Assembly (NCBI RefSeq): GCF_940670765.1 | Contig: NZ_CALNVW010000027.1 | Coordinates: 91,900-155,899 of the forward strand | DNA: 64,000 nt | Direction: 5' to 3' | Source: Streptomyces sp. A 4/2 | Lineage (GTDB): Bacteria; Actinomycetota; Actinomycetes; Streptomycetales; Streptomycetaceae | Shown: one piece after another, positions 1-8,410 of the stretch | Position numbering within the stretch: position 1 is the stretch's first letter | Layout of the letters: each line of letters begins with the position of its first letter | Notes under the pieces: generated by a model | Told to the model about the DNA's origin: nothing | Seen by the model: the letters and a program-made list of their open reading frames with translations, nothing else | The model's database searches: none | Made by a program: the position numbers and the translations under genes

Positions 1-1554
1 CTGGCCAGGGCGGCGGCCGTCACCGCCGCGCTGACCATCGCCGGTTCGCTGCTCGGGCTGGTCCGGGACCAGACCATCGCGCACCTCTTCGGCGCGGGCC
101 CGGACAGCGACGCGTTCCTGATCTCCTGGACCGTGCCCGAGATGGCGTCCACGCTGCTCATCGAGGACGCGATGGCGCTGGTGCTCGTCCCGGCCTTCAG
201 CCACGCGCTCGCCCGGCGCGCGGCGGGGGACCACCCGGACCCCGTACGCACCCTGGTCTCCGGCACGCTGCCCCGGCTGTTCGTCCTGCTCGGGTGCGCC
301 ACCGGGGCGCTGGTGCTGGGTGCGCCGGTGGTCGTGGACGTACTGGCGCCCGGTCTCGCCGATCCCCGACTGGCCGTGGAATGCACCCGGCTGACGGCCG
401 TCACGGTGCTCTCGTTCGGTATCACCGGCTACCTCAGCGCGGCGCTGCGCGCGCACCGCAGCTATCTGCCGCCCGCCTCCATCTACCTGGCGTACAACGT
501 CGGCATCATCGTGACCATGCTGGTGCTGCACTCGCTGTGGGGGGTGCGGGCCGCGGCGGCCGGGGTCGCCGCGGGCAGTGTGCTGATGGTGCTGGCCCAA
601 CTGCCGTTCTTCGTACGGAAGATGGCAGCCGGCCCGGGCGCGGAAGGGCTGCTGGTCCGCGGTGGTACGGCGCCGGTCCGGCCCGCGCGGCCCGCGCTGC
701 TCGGCCTCGGGGTGCTGGCGCCCGTCATCGTCTTCACCCTCTGCCGCCAGTCCCAGGTCCTCATCGAGCGGTTCCTCGCCGCGGCGCTGCCCGCCGGGGC
801 CATCTCGCACCTCAACTACGCGCAGAAGGTCGCGCAGGTGCCGATGGTGCTGTCCCTGATGATCTGTACGGTCACCTTCCCGGTGGTCGCCCAGGCCGTG
901 TCGGACGGCGACGAGGACCAGGCGCGCCGCCGGGTGGAGCGGGACCTCGCGCTGGCCGGGGTCGTGGTGCTGATGGGCACCGCGGTGGTCGTCGCCTGCG
1001 CGCCGCAGATCGTCGAAGTCCTTTTCCAACGCGGCCTGTTCACCGCCCGGGACACCGCGACGACGGCCGCCGTGATGCGGGTGTACGCGCTCGGGCTGCT
1101 CGGCCAGTGCCTGGTCGGCGCGCTGGGCAGGCCGTTCTTCTCGACGACCCGGCCCACCTGGTTCCCGGCCGCCGCGATGGCCGCCGGGCTGCTCGTCAAC
1201 ACGGTCGCCGGGGCCCTCGCGGTCGGGCCGTGGGGGGTGTACGGCATCGCCGCGGCCAACGCCCTGGGCATCACCGTCACCGCGCTGCTGCTGCTCCGCG
1301 GGCTCGGCTCGCGGGTGGTCCCCATCCGGGTGCGCGCGGTCACCGCGACGCTCGGCAGGCTGACCGTCGCCGCCACCGCGGCCGGAGCGGCGGGCTGGCT
1401 GGTCACGCCGCTGGTGCCGGGCGCGCCGCTGGGTCTCGCGCTCGGCTGCCTGCTGGTGCCCGGTGTCTTCACCGCCGCCGCGCTGGCGCTCCGCTCGCCC
1501 GAGGTCGCCGGTCTGCTCGACCTCGCCGAACAAAGGATCCGTCATGTCCGCTGA
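1..1554 (+). CDS. MurJ/MviN-type lipid flippase, 5' end outside the window
   Basis: The reading frame is open from base 1, so the start lies upstream; 517 residues are visible. The segment LRARAAAV-like start, GLVRDQTIAHLFGAG and DSDAFLISWTVPE near the visible N-terminus, followed by about twelve or more hydrophobic helices, is typical of the MOP-superfamily MurJ/MviN flippases that move polyprenyl-linked sugars across the membrane. It heads a + strand run of envelope-polysaccharide genes. That context suggests a paralogue dedicated to an exported polysaccharide rather than the essential lipid II flippase, but this is inference. The next gene starts inside its last codons (overlap 1544-1554), implying translational coupling. 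Confidence 0.85.
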   Translation: MARAAAVTAALTIAGSLLGLVRDQTIAHLFGAGPDSDAFLISWTVPEMASTLLIEDAMALVLVPAFSHALARRAAGDHPDPVRTLVSGTLPRLFVLLGCATGALVLGAPVVVDVLAPGLADPRLAVECTRLTAVTVLSFGITGYLSAALRAHRSYLPPASIYLAYNVGIIVTMLVLHSLWGVRAAAAGVAAGSVLMVLAQLPFFVRKMAAGPGAEGLLVRGGTAPVRPARPALLGLGVLAPVIVFTLCRQSQVLIERFLAAALPAGAISHLNYAQKVAQVPMVLSLMICTVTFPVVAQAVSDGDEDQARRRVERDLALAGVVVLMGTAVVVACAPQIVEVLFQRGLFTARDTATTAAVMRVYALGLLGQCLVGALGRPFFSTTRPTWFPAAAMAAGLLVNTVAGALAVGPWGVYGIAAANALGITVTALLLLRGLGSRVVPIRVRAVTATLGRLTVAATAAGAAGWLVTPLVPGAPLGLALGCLLVPGVFTAAALALRSPEVAGLLDLAEQRIRHVR

Positions 1555-2308
1555 CACGGCGTCCCGTGACGCCGCCCCGCTCGCAACCCGCCCGCGCACC
1601 CGGCCGTGGATCCTGATGTACCACTCGGTGGGCGACCCGTCCGACGATCCGTACGGCATCACCGTCGCCCCCGCGCGGCTGGACCTCCAACTGCGCTGGC
1701 TGCGCCGGAACGGGCTGACCGGTGTCGGCGTCGGCGCGCTGCTGCGGGCCCGCGCGGCCGGGCGCGACCGCGGGCTCGTCGGGCTGACCTTCGACGACGG
1801 GTACCGCGACTTCCTCGACCACGCGCTGCCGCTGCTGCAGCGCCACGGGTGCACCGCGACGGTGTTCGTCCTGCCCGGCAGGCTCGGCGGTGAGAACGCC
1901 TGGGACGCGCTGGGCCCGCGCAAACCGCTGCTCACCGCGGCGGGCATCAGGGCCGCGGCCGACGCGGGTATGGAGATCGGGTCGCACGGCCAGTGCCACC
2001 AGGACCTCACCGGGACCACGGAGGACGTCCTGCGCAAGGAGATCCTGGGCAGCCGCGAGCTGCTCGGCCGGATCACCGGAAGCGCGCCGGACGGCTTCTG
2101 CTACCCGTACGGCGCCATCGACCGGCGGACCGTCGACGCCGTACGGGACGCCGGGTACACCTACGGCTGCGCCATCGACCCCGGTCCGCTCGGCGGCGAC
2201 CACGCGCTGGCGCGCGCCCACATCAGCCACGCGGACCGCGGGCTGCGGCTGCGCACGAAGCAGTTGCTGCACCGGGCCGGGGGGCTGCGGCGCGGGGGTG
2301 GCCGGTGA
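1544..2308 (+). CDS. Polysaccharide deacetylase, carbohydrate esterase family 4
   Basis: 254 residues from ATG 1544, chosen because AAAGGA lies just upstream; the frame extends further 5' but only through the flippase. The CE4/NodB signatures are present: LTFDDGYRDF near residue 84 (catalytic and metal-binding aspartates), SHGQCH further on (metal-binding histidines) and FCYPYG near residue 185. These enzymes remove N-acetyl groups from chitin-like, peptidoglycan or exopolysaccharide chains. No signal peptide is evident, so it may act in the cytosol or on lipid-linked intermediates. It overlaps the flippase upstream and the glycosyltransferase downstream (GTGA), so it sits in one tightly coupled operon. 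Confidence 0.88.
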   Translation: MSADTASRDAAPLATRPRTRPWILMYHSVGDPSDDPYGITVAPARLDLQLRWLRRNGLTGVGVGALLRARAAGRDRGLVGLTFDDGYRDFLDHALPLLQRHGCTATVFVLPGRLGGENAWDALGPRKPLLTAAGIRAAADAGMEIGSHGQCHQDLTGTTEDVLRKEILGSRELLGRITGSAPDGFCYPYGAIDRRTVDAVRDAGYTYGCAIDPGPLGGDHALARAHISHADRGLRLRTKQLLHRAGGLRRGGGR

Positions 2309-3594
2309 AGGTCCTGCACGTCATCACCGGGCTCGGGGTCGGCGGAGCCGAGCAGCAACTGCGGCTGCTGCTGCGGCACCTGCCGGTCGAGTGCGAGGTG
2401 GTCACCCTCACCAACCCGGGCCCGGTCGCCGAGGGGCTGCGCGCCGACGGGGTGCCGGTCACGCACCTGGAGATGAAGGGCAACCGCGACCTCGCCGCGC
2501 TGCCCCGGCTGGCCAGGCTCGTCCGGCGGGGCGGGTACGACCTGGTCCACACCCATCTCTACCGCGCCTGTGTGTACGGCCGGATCGCGGCCCGGACGGC
2601 CGGGGTCCGGGCCGTCGTCGCCACCGAACACTCGCTGGGCGAGCGGTACATCGAGGGGCGCCCGCTCACCCGTTCCACCCGCGAGCTGTACCTGCGCACC
2701 GAGCGGCTCGGCTCGGCGACGGTGGCCGTCTCGGCGACCGTCGCGGACCGGTTGCGCGGCTGGGGGATTCCGGCGCGGCGCATCCATGTCGTACCGAACG
2801 GCATCGAGGTGGACACCTACCGGTACGACCCGCTGCGCCGGGCCGCGACGCGGGCCCGACTGGGGCTGCCCGAGGGTGCGTTCGTGGTGGGCGGGGTGGG
2901 CCGACTGGTGCCGGGCAAGCGGTTCGACCTGCTGGTACGGGCTGTCGCGGGGCTGCCCGGGGTGCGGCTGCTGCTGGCGGGGGACGGGCCCGAGCGGGCG
3001 TCGCTGGCCGCGCTGGCCGGGCAGTTGGGGGTGGCCGACCGGGTGCGGTTCCTCGGCGAGTGCGCGGCGGGGGACGGGACGCGGGGCGCGGAGAGGGGCC
3101 CAGAGAGGGGCGTGGAGAGGGGCGAGGAGAGGGGCGTGGCCGGGGGCGCGGCACGGGATGCCGGGGCGCCGGCCGATCCCACCGCCCTCACCGATCCCAC
3201 CGCCCTCACCGTTCCCGCCGCCCTCACCGTTCCCGCCGTACTGGCCGCTCTGGACGTCTTCGTCTCCGCCTCCGAGGAGGAGTCGTTCGGGCTGGCCGTG
3301 GTCGAGGCGCTGGCCGCCGGGCTGCCCGTCCTCCACGCCGCCTGCCCCGCCGTCGACGACCTGCCCGCGGCGCTGACGCCCGGCGCCGTCCGGGTCGAGA
3401 GCCGGGCCGACGCGCTGGAGGCGGAGCTACGACGGCAACTCGACGCCGGGCAGAGGCGGTTGGCGCCACCGCCGCTCGTCGGCCACTACGACATCGTGCG
3501 CAGCGCCGCCGGTCTGCTGGGGGTGTACACGCGCGCCGTCGCCCGCGCGCCGGCCCGCGACCGCGCCTTTCCGTCCCTGAACGCGATCCCCTGA
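2305..3594 (+). CDS. GT4-type glycosyltransferase with low-complexity insert
   Basis: 429 residues from GTG 2305, which overlaps the deacetylase stop as GTGA. The N-terminal HVITGLGVGGAEQQLR and the C-terminal FVSASEEESFGLAVVEALA followed by GLPV are the classic acceptor and nucleotide-sugar domains of GT-B fold family 4 retaining glycosyltransferases. Between VRFLGECA and VLAALDVFV, where family members have a short loop, there is an insert of about 55 residues: a charged GAERG/ERG-rich run, then copies of a DPTALT/VPAALT unit. This looks like an expanded in-frame minisatellite. The sugar donor and acceptor cannot be told from sequence. It probably builds the polymer handled by the neighbouring flippase. 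Confidence 0.85.
   Translation: MKVLHVITGLGVGGAEQQLRLLLRHLPVECEVVTLTNPGPVAEGLRADGVPVTHLEMKGNRDLAALPRLARLVRRGGYDLVHTHLYRACVYGRIAARTAGVRAVVATEHSLGERYIEGRPLTRSTRELYLRTERLGSATVAVSATVADRLRGWGIPARRIHVVPNGIEVDTYRYDPLRRAATRARLGLPEGAFVVGGVGRLVPGKRFDLLVRAVAGLPGVRLLLAGDGPERASLAALAGQLGVADRVRFLGECAAGDGTRGAERGPERGVERGEERGVAGGAARDAGAPADPTALTDPTALTVPAALTVPAVLAALDVFVSASEEESFGLAVVEALAAGLPVLHAACPAVDDLPAALTPGAVRVESRADALEAELRRQLDAGQRRLAPPPLVGHYDIVRSAAGLLGVYTRAVARAPARDRAFPSLNAIP
3090..3240 (+). repeat. In-frame minisatellite inside the GT4 gene
   Basis: Two adjacent repeat blocks: degenerate 9-15 bp units around GAGAGGGGC (about 3090-3140), then 15-18 bp units CACCGCCCTCACCGATCC and CGCCGCCCTCACCGTTCC (about 3178-3238). 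The frame stays open throughout, so the repeats encode an inserted loop. Confidence 0.75.
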
Positions 3595-3675
3595 ACGCCG
3601 TCCTCTGATCGCCGCCCCCAGATCGCCATCCCCCTGAACACGGTTCCGTGCACCCGACGAAGAAGTGAGCGACCC

Positions 3676-4350
3676 ATGACCGATGCACCCAAGGAAGAGC
3701 TCGACACCCGGCGGATCTTCCGGCGCCGTAGGTTCGCGACGCCGGTCTGGTGGCCGCTGCCGGTGTGCGCCCTCGTCGGCCTGGCGGGCGGGGCGGCGTA
3801 CGGAGTGCTCGCGCCGCGTGCGTACGACGCCACCAGTTACGTCGTCGCGGTGCCCGAGACCGGCTCCGACGCGGCCACCGCCCTCGGCTTCGCCCAGGCG
3901 TACGGACGCATCTCCACCAGCACCGCCACCCTGGCCTACGCCCAGACCGCCGCGGGCGTCCCGGCCCGAACGCTGGGACGGCACGTCCGGACGGAGACCT
4001 CGCCGGAGTCCCCGATGATCGGGATCACCGGCACGGCGACCCGGCCGGGCAAGGCCGCCGACATCGCCAACGCGGTCGCCGACGCCCTCACGCTCAGCGG
4101 CAACGGCGCGGCGAAGAACACCGGCGTCCGGCTCGTCCTCTTCTCGCAGGCCGTCGCCCCCTCGACGGCCGCCTCGCCGTCGCGGCCCCTGGCCGCGGCC
4201 GTCGGCGGCTGCGCGGGCGGCCTCGTCGGCGCCCTCGCCCTGCTGGTGCGCCCGCGCCGTAAGCAGTGGAGCCCCGCCAGTAACGTCCCGGCCCCCGCCG
4301 GCAACGTCCCGGCCCCCGCTGAACTCGCCCAGGTGAAGGAACACGTCTGA
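3676..4350 (+). CDS. Wzz-like polysaccharide chain-length or export protein
   Basis: 224 residues from ATG 3676. A short cytosolic N-terminus is followed by a transmembrane helix near residues 28-50, a periplasmic-type domain containing RTETSPESPMIGITG, and a second helix near residues 175-195. This two-helix layout with a helical extracytoplasmic part matches the Wzz/capsular co-polymerase group, which controls chain length in Wzy-type polymerisation. No tyrosine-kinase domain is attached. The C-terminal tail contains the repeat NVPAPAGNVPAPAE. It lies 81 bp after the glycosyltransferase, and its stop overlaps the next start (TGATG), so it belongs to the same transcription unit. Confidence 0.75.
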   Translation: MTDAPKEELDTRRIFRRRRFATPVWWPLPVCALVGLAGGAAYGVLAPRAYDATSYVVAVPETGSDAATALGFAQAYGRISTSTATLAYAQTAAGVPARTLGRHVRTETSPESPMIGITGTATRPGKAADIANAVADALTLSGNGAAKNTGVRLVLFSQAVAPSTAASPSRPLAAAVGGCAGGLVGALALLVRPRRKQWSPASNVPAPAGNVPAPAELAQVKEHV

Positions 4351-5507
4351 TGCCCGTGGCGACCGGGCCCCGGCCGGGCCTCGTGGTGACGCTGTGCCGG
4401 GAGGCCGGGCAGTTCGCCGCGCTGGAGCGGGAGTGGACGGCGCTGCACCGCGGTTGCGCGACCGCCACTCCGTTCCAGAGCCATTCCTGGCTGCACTCCT
4501 GGTGGCTGTCGTACGGCACGCCGGGCCGGCTGCGGGTGGTTCTGGTACGGCGCGACGGCCGGCTGGTGGGCGCCGCGCCGCTGATGCTGGTGCACCGGCC
4601 GCTGCCGCTGCTCGTGCCGCTCGGCGGTGGGATCTCCGACTTCTCGGACGTCCTGGTCGACGCCACGGACCCGCCCGGCACGCTGTCCGCCCTGGCCGAG
4701 GGGCTCCGGCGGGCCGCGCGGCACGCGGTGATCGACCTGCGCGAGGTGCGCCCCGGGGCCGCCGCCGAGCAGCTCTTCGACCGCTGGCCGGGGGTGCGGC
4801 GCAGGCTCGACGACTCCGTCTGTCTGGAGCTTCCCGCCGAGCCCATCGACGCGCTCATGAAGCGGCTCGCGGCCTCCAGGGCCCAGCGGGTCCGGGCGAA
4901 ACTGCGCAAGCTGGACGCGCTCCGGATCGAGGAGCGCACCGTCACGGAGCATGAAGTGCCAGGCTCTGTGAGGGAGTTGCTGCGGCTCCATGAACTCCAG
5001 TGGCGCGGGCGCGGGGTCACCCCCGAGCACCTCAGGCCGCGCTTCGCCGAACATCTGACACGCGCCACCCAGCGCATGGTCAGGGACGGCGACGCGGCGC
5101 TCACCGAGTACCGGCTGGACGGCGCGGTGATCGCCGCCAATGTCACGCTCCAGTCCGCGCGGCTCACCGGCGGCTATCTGTACGGGGCCGACCCGCAGCT
5201 CCGTACCAGGAAGGTCGACGTCGCGACGATGCTGCTGCGCCGCGACGCCCGGCACGCCGCCGAGACCGGCCGGAGCGTGATCAGCCTGCTGCGCGGCACC
5301 GAGCCGTACAAGTGCCACTGGCGCCCGGCCGTCGTCACCAACCAGCGGCTGCTGCTCGCGCCGTCCGCGCTCGCGCCGGTCCTGAGCCTGTACGCGGCCC
5401 AGTTGGCCGGCCGGGAGCGGGCGGCCGGGACGGCGCGAGCACTCGTGCCCGTGGTGCGCGAGTGGCGGACCAGGATCGACAACTGGCGGGCGGGCGCCGG
5501 GAGATGA
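4350..5507 (+). CDS. GNAT-fold transferase, CelD/BcsL-like
   Basis: 385 residues from ATG 4350, overlapping the preceding stop. The N-terminal part with FQSHSWLHSWWLSYG and the later GGYLYGADPQLR and LLRGTEPYKCHW resemble the acetyltransferase family often annotated CelD/BcsL or BioF2-like, found in cellulose and exopolysaccharide clusters. Such proteins are thought to acylate a sugar or a lipid-linked intermediate. The donor and acceptor here are unknown. No membrane segment is evident. It closes the + strand polysaccharide operon; the convergent GH26 gene ends 27 bp further on. Confidence 0.75.
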   Translation: MPVATGPRPGLVVTLCREAGQFAALEREWTALHRGCATATPFQSHSWLHSWWLSYGTPGRLRVVLVRRDGRLVGAAPLMLVHRPLPLLVPLGGGISDFSDVLVDATDPPGTLSALAEGLRRAARHAVIDLREVRPGAAAEQLFDRWPGVRRRLDDSVCLELPAEPIDALMKRLAASRAQRVRAKLRKLDALRIEERTVTEHEVPGSVRELLRLHELQWRGRGVTPEHLRPRFAEHLTRATQRMVRDGDAALTEYRLDGAVIAANVTLQSARLTGGYLYGADPQLRTRKVDVATMLLRRDARHAAETGRSVISLLRGTEPYKCHWRPAVVTNQRLLLAPSALAPVLSLYAAQLAGRERAAGTARALVPVVREWRTRIDNWRAGAGR

Positions 5508-5533
5508 CGCCCTGCCCGCCGTACACGGCGCTG

Positions 5534-6898
5534 TCAGCGGCCCGGGAGACCGACGCAGATCTGCCGGGGATCCACCCACCGGCCGAGCCACTCGCCCAGA
5601 CCGGCCGGGAGGCACCACTCCCTGGTGTTGGTCTGCGGTGGGGCATCCGGTGCGACGGGGGGCGTGCCGGTCCCGGGCGTGGGCTGCGTGCTGGGCTGCG
5701 TGCTGGGCCGGGCGCTCGGCGGGGTACCGGGCTGCGTACTCGGCTGCGGTCCCGTCTCCGCCGACCCCGTCTCCGCCGACCCCGTCTCCGCCGACCCCGT
5801 CTCCGCCGACCCCGTCTCCTCCGACCCCGTCTCCGCCGACCCCGTCTCCTCAGGCTTGGCCTCCTCGGACACCTTCGTCCGGAAGATCTCCGCCGCCCTC
5901 GGGTTCTGCCCGCACTGCCACACCCCGTGCGGGCAGTAGTCCGTGATGGTCTGGTAGAGCGGTCTGTGCACGTCGAACCAGTCGAGCATCCGGCGCATGT
6001 AGTCGGTGTTGTCGCCGTTCTTGAACAGTCCCCACTCCGGGTAGGAGATCTGCTTCCGGTGCGCGGCGGCGAAGTCGACCTGTGCCTGGAGCCCGTACGG
6101 CCCCTTCACCTGGTCGTCGAAGCTGTTGCCCGGCGGCTGGTCGTAGGAGTCCATCCCGATGACGTCGACCGAGTCGTCACCCGGGTAGCACGCGGTCCAG
6201 GGCACATCGTCCGGGCCGCGGTTGGGCGCGAAGTCGAAGGTGAACTTCTGACCGGGCACGGAGCGCATCGCCGCGACGATCCGGTTCCAGTACGTCTTCC
6301 AGCCCTCGGGGTCCGGTCCGCAGCGGGACGTGAACGTCGTCCCGTTCATCTCCCAGCCCAGCACGACCACCGTGTCGGGCACCCCCAGGGACACCAGCCG
6401 CCGGGCGAGCTTGCGGTAGTGCTCGTCGAAGTCGCCGCGGGCGCCCTGCTGGATCAGGTCCCGGACCTCGTAGTCGGAGACCCGGTCCTCGTTGTGCTCC
6501 TGCATGGGCACGTTGAGCACGAACATCCGGTCGGCCTCGGCGCGCCGCCAGGCCGCCCAGGTCCCCAGGAACGCGGGCCGGCCCTCGATGTTGGACCAGT
6601 CGTCGCCGGGCAGGTAGGTGTGCCCGACCCGCAGGTCCGCGCCGCCCAGCCAGCGCGACAGGTCCGCCATGCGGCGCACACCGGCCGCCCCGTAGTCCAG
6701 GTACGCGCCCACCGCGGGCTCCGGGGCCGGGGCCGGGGACGCGGCGGGCGCCGGTCCGGGCGGTGCGGATCCGGCGGGCGCGGGTCCGGGAGGCAACGGG
6801 AGGGGCGCCCCCTGCGCGAGGCCCGCGCCGGTCATGAGAAGACCGGCGGCCACGGTTCCGATGCACGCGCCCGTCAGCCGGCGGTGGTGGTGAGGCAT
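5534..6898 (-). CDS. Secreted GH26 glycoside hydrolase (beta-mannanase type)
   Basis: 454 residues from ATG 6898, chosen over an in-frame GTG at 6922 because AGGAGG lies seven bases upstream. Residues 1-30 form a signal peptide, followed by a Pro/Ala-rich spacer. The catalytic domain shows GWEMNG (E183, predicted acid/base) and SYPEWG (E288, predicted nucleophile), the hallmark pair of family 26. A repeated ETGS linker and a P/T/S-rich tract follow, then a short C-terminal segment with two cysteines. Family 26 enzymes cut beta-mannan or related beta-linked polymers. Lying opposite the polysaccharide operon, it may process or release that polymer, which is inference from position. Confidence 0.88.
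   Translation of the reverse strand: MPHHHRRLTGACIGTVAAGLLMTGAGLAQGAPLPLPPGPAPAGSAPPGPAPAASPAPAPEPAVGAYLDYGAAGVRRMADLSRWLGGADLRVGHTYLPGDDWSNIEGRPAFLGTWAAWRRAEADRMFVLNVPMQEHNEDRVSDYEVRDLIQQGARGDFDEHYRKLARRLVSLGVPDTVVVLGWEMNGTTFTSRCGPDPEGWKTYWNRIVAAMRSVPGQKFTFDFAPNRGPDDVPWTACYPGDDSVDVIGMDSYDQPPGNSFDDQVKGPYGLQAQVDFAAAHRKQISYPEWGLFKNGDNTDYMRRMLDWFDVHRPLYQTITDYCPHGVWQCGQNPRAAEIFRTKVSEEAKPEETGSAETGSEETGSAETGSAETGSAETGSAETGPQPSTQPGTPPSARPSTQPSTQPTPGTGTPPVAPDAPPQTNTREWCLPAGLGEWLGRWVDPRQICVGLPGR
5751..5850 (-). repeat. 15-bp in-frame repeat in the GH26 linker
   Basis: About six and a half copies of a 15-bp unit (on the + strand GACCCCGTCTCCGCC) encode the ETGSA/ETGSE linker of the GH26 enzyme. Most copies are identical at the nucleotide level, which indicates recent slippage or unequal exchange. 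Confidence 0.85.
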
Positions 6899-7046
6899 AC
6901 GGCTCCTCCTCGTCGATCCCACTGGTTCCGAGTCACTGAATCGGCGGACTCATCGGCTCTGGTCACACCGTGCAACCCACGGGCCGCTCGGGCACCCGGC
7001 ATTAGCCCATCTGCGGGCCCGGTGACTTCCAGTCAGCTCCATCCAG

Positions 7047-8390
7047 GTGAAAGACGTGACGTGCATGCCACCGTTCGGCGCCGGGGCTCCGGCCCTGCTC
7101 CTCCGGCTCGACCGCAATCCCCTGCACCACGGCACCCTCGGGGCCGTCAGGTCGCTGGGGCGGGCCGGGGTGGAGGTCCATGCCGTGGTCGAGTCGGCCG
7201 ACAGCCCCGTCACCAGGTCGCGCCATCTGCACCACTCGCACCTCCGGCCGCAGGGCCGCATCACCCCTGACGTCTTCCGGAAGATGCTCCTGAGGATCTC
7301 CGACCGGATCGGCAGACCGGCCGTACTGATCGCGATGGACGACATCAGCGCCATCCACGTCGCCGCGCTCGCCCCGCGGCTGACCGGGCGCTACCTGCTG
7401 CCCGCGCAGCCGCTCGACCTGCCGGAGCGGCTCGCCGACAAGTCCGAACTCGCCGGGCTCTGTGCCGAGTCGGGGATCGCCCATCCGGCCACGGTGATCC
7501 CCGGCAGCGCCGCCGACGCGGCGTCGGCGGCCCGCGAACTGGGCCTGCCGATGGTCGCCAAGTGGAGCCGGCCCTGGCTGCTGCCCACCGGTTCGGGGCT
7601 GCGCAGTACGACGCTGGTGCGCTCGGCGGCCGACGCGGCACGGCTGTACGAGCAGCACACCACGGCGGGCAGCAGGCTGCTCCTCCAGCGCTGGCTGCCG
7701 TACGAGCCGGGCAACGACTGGTTCTTCCACGGCTACTTCGCCGACCGGGACCGCTGCCTGATGGGCGGCACCGGCCGCAAGGTGCTGTCCTGGCCGGTCC
7801 GCGCCGGGCTCACCGCGATGGGCAGCTGGCAGCCCAACCGGGAGGTGGAGCTGGCCGCCGGGCGGCTGGCCGCCCATGTCGGCTACCGCGGCATCCTCGA
7901 CCTCGACTTCCGCCGCGACCCGTCGACCGGCCGGTTCCACCTGCTGGACTTCAACCCGCGCCCCGGCGCCCAGTTCCGCCTCTTCACCGACCGGTCGGGG
8001 CTCGATGTCGTACGGGCGCAGTACCTGGATCTGACCGGCCGCACCGTGCCCCCTCCGGCCGCCCGCCCCGGCCGGGTCTTCGTCGCGGAGAACTACGCGC
8101 TGCTCTCGCTGCTCGCCTCGGGGGGCCGCCCCTGGCCCTTCGCGGCGGGCGGTACGCGCGGGGGCGGGCGGGCCGGTACCGAAAAGGCCGGTACCGAGCG
8201 GGCCTGGTTCGCGGGCGACGACGTCTCCCCCTTCCTGGCCATGGGCGCGGTGTGGTGCGGCAAGGGGCTGCGCAAGGGCGCGCGGCGGCTGCGTCCGGGG
8301 CCGCGCCGAGGCGGCGGAGTGCCCGCCACCCGGGCCTCTCCCGGCGGGAGTTCCACCCACCCTCTCGACCCGGCGTCCGCGCCACGATGA
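7047..8390 (+). CDS. ATP-grasp family ligase
   Basis: 447 residues from GTG 7047; GTG 7056 and ATG 7065 are alternative starts and none has a strong ribosome site. The middle carries GLPMVAKWSRPW (ATP-binding lysine) and the later GILDLDFRR and LLDFNPRPGAQFRLF, the magnesium/ATP-binding core of carbamoyl-phosphate-synthase-like ATP-grasp enzymes. These ligate a carboxylate to an amine, thiol or similar nucleophile through an acyl phosphate. The substrate is unknown. The stop overlaps ATGA at 8387, and a flavoprotein follows directly, so the two probably act together, perhaps on an amino-acid or lipid decoration of the neighbouring envelope polymer. Confidence 0.8.
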   Translation: MKDVTCMPPFGAGAPALLLRLDRNPLHHGTLGAVRSLGRAGVEVHAVVESADSPVTRSRHLHHSHLRPQGRITPDVFRKMLLRISDRIGRPAVLIAMDDISAIHVAALAPRLTGRYLLPAQPLDLPERLADKSELAGLCAESGIAHPATVIPGSAADAASAARELGLPMVAKWSRPWLLPTGSGLRSTTLVRSAADAARLYEQHTTAGSRLLLQRWLPYEPGNDWFFHGYFADRDRCLMGGTGRKVLSWPVRAGLTAMGSWQPNREVELAAGRLAAHVGYRGILDLDFRRDPSTGRFHLLDFNPRPGAQFRLFTDRSGLDVVRAQYLDLTGRTVPPPAARPGRVFVAENYALLSLLASGGRPWPFAAGGTRGGGRAGTEKAGTERAWFAGDDVSPFLAMGAVWCGKGLRKGARRLRPGPRRGGGVPATRASPGGSSTHPLDPASAPR

Positions 8391-8410
8391 GAAAGAGCGA
8401 GGACCGCATC

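Noticed and set aside
1890..3608. 572-residue open frame over deacetylase and glycosyltransferase
   Set aside because: Arg/Ala/Gly-rich shadow frame; the real products are in other frames with clear motifs.
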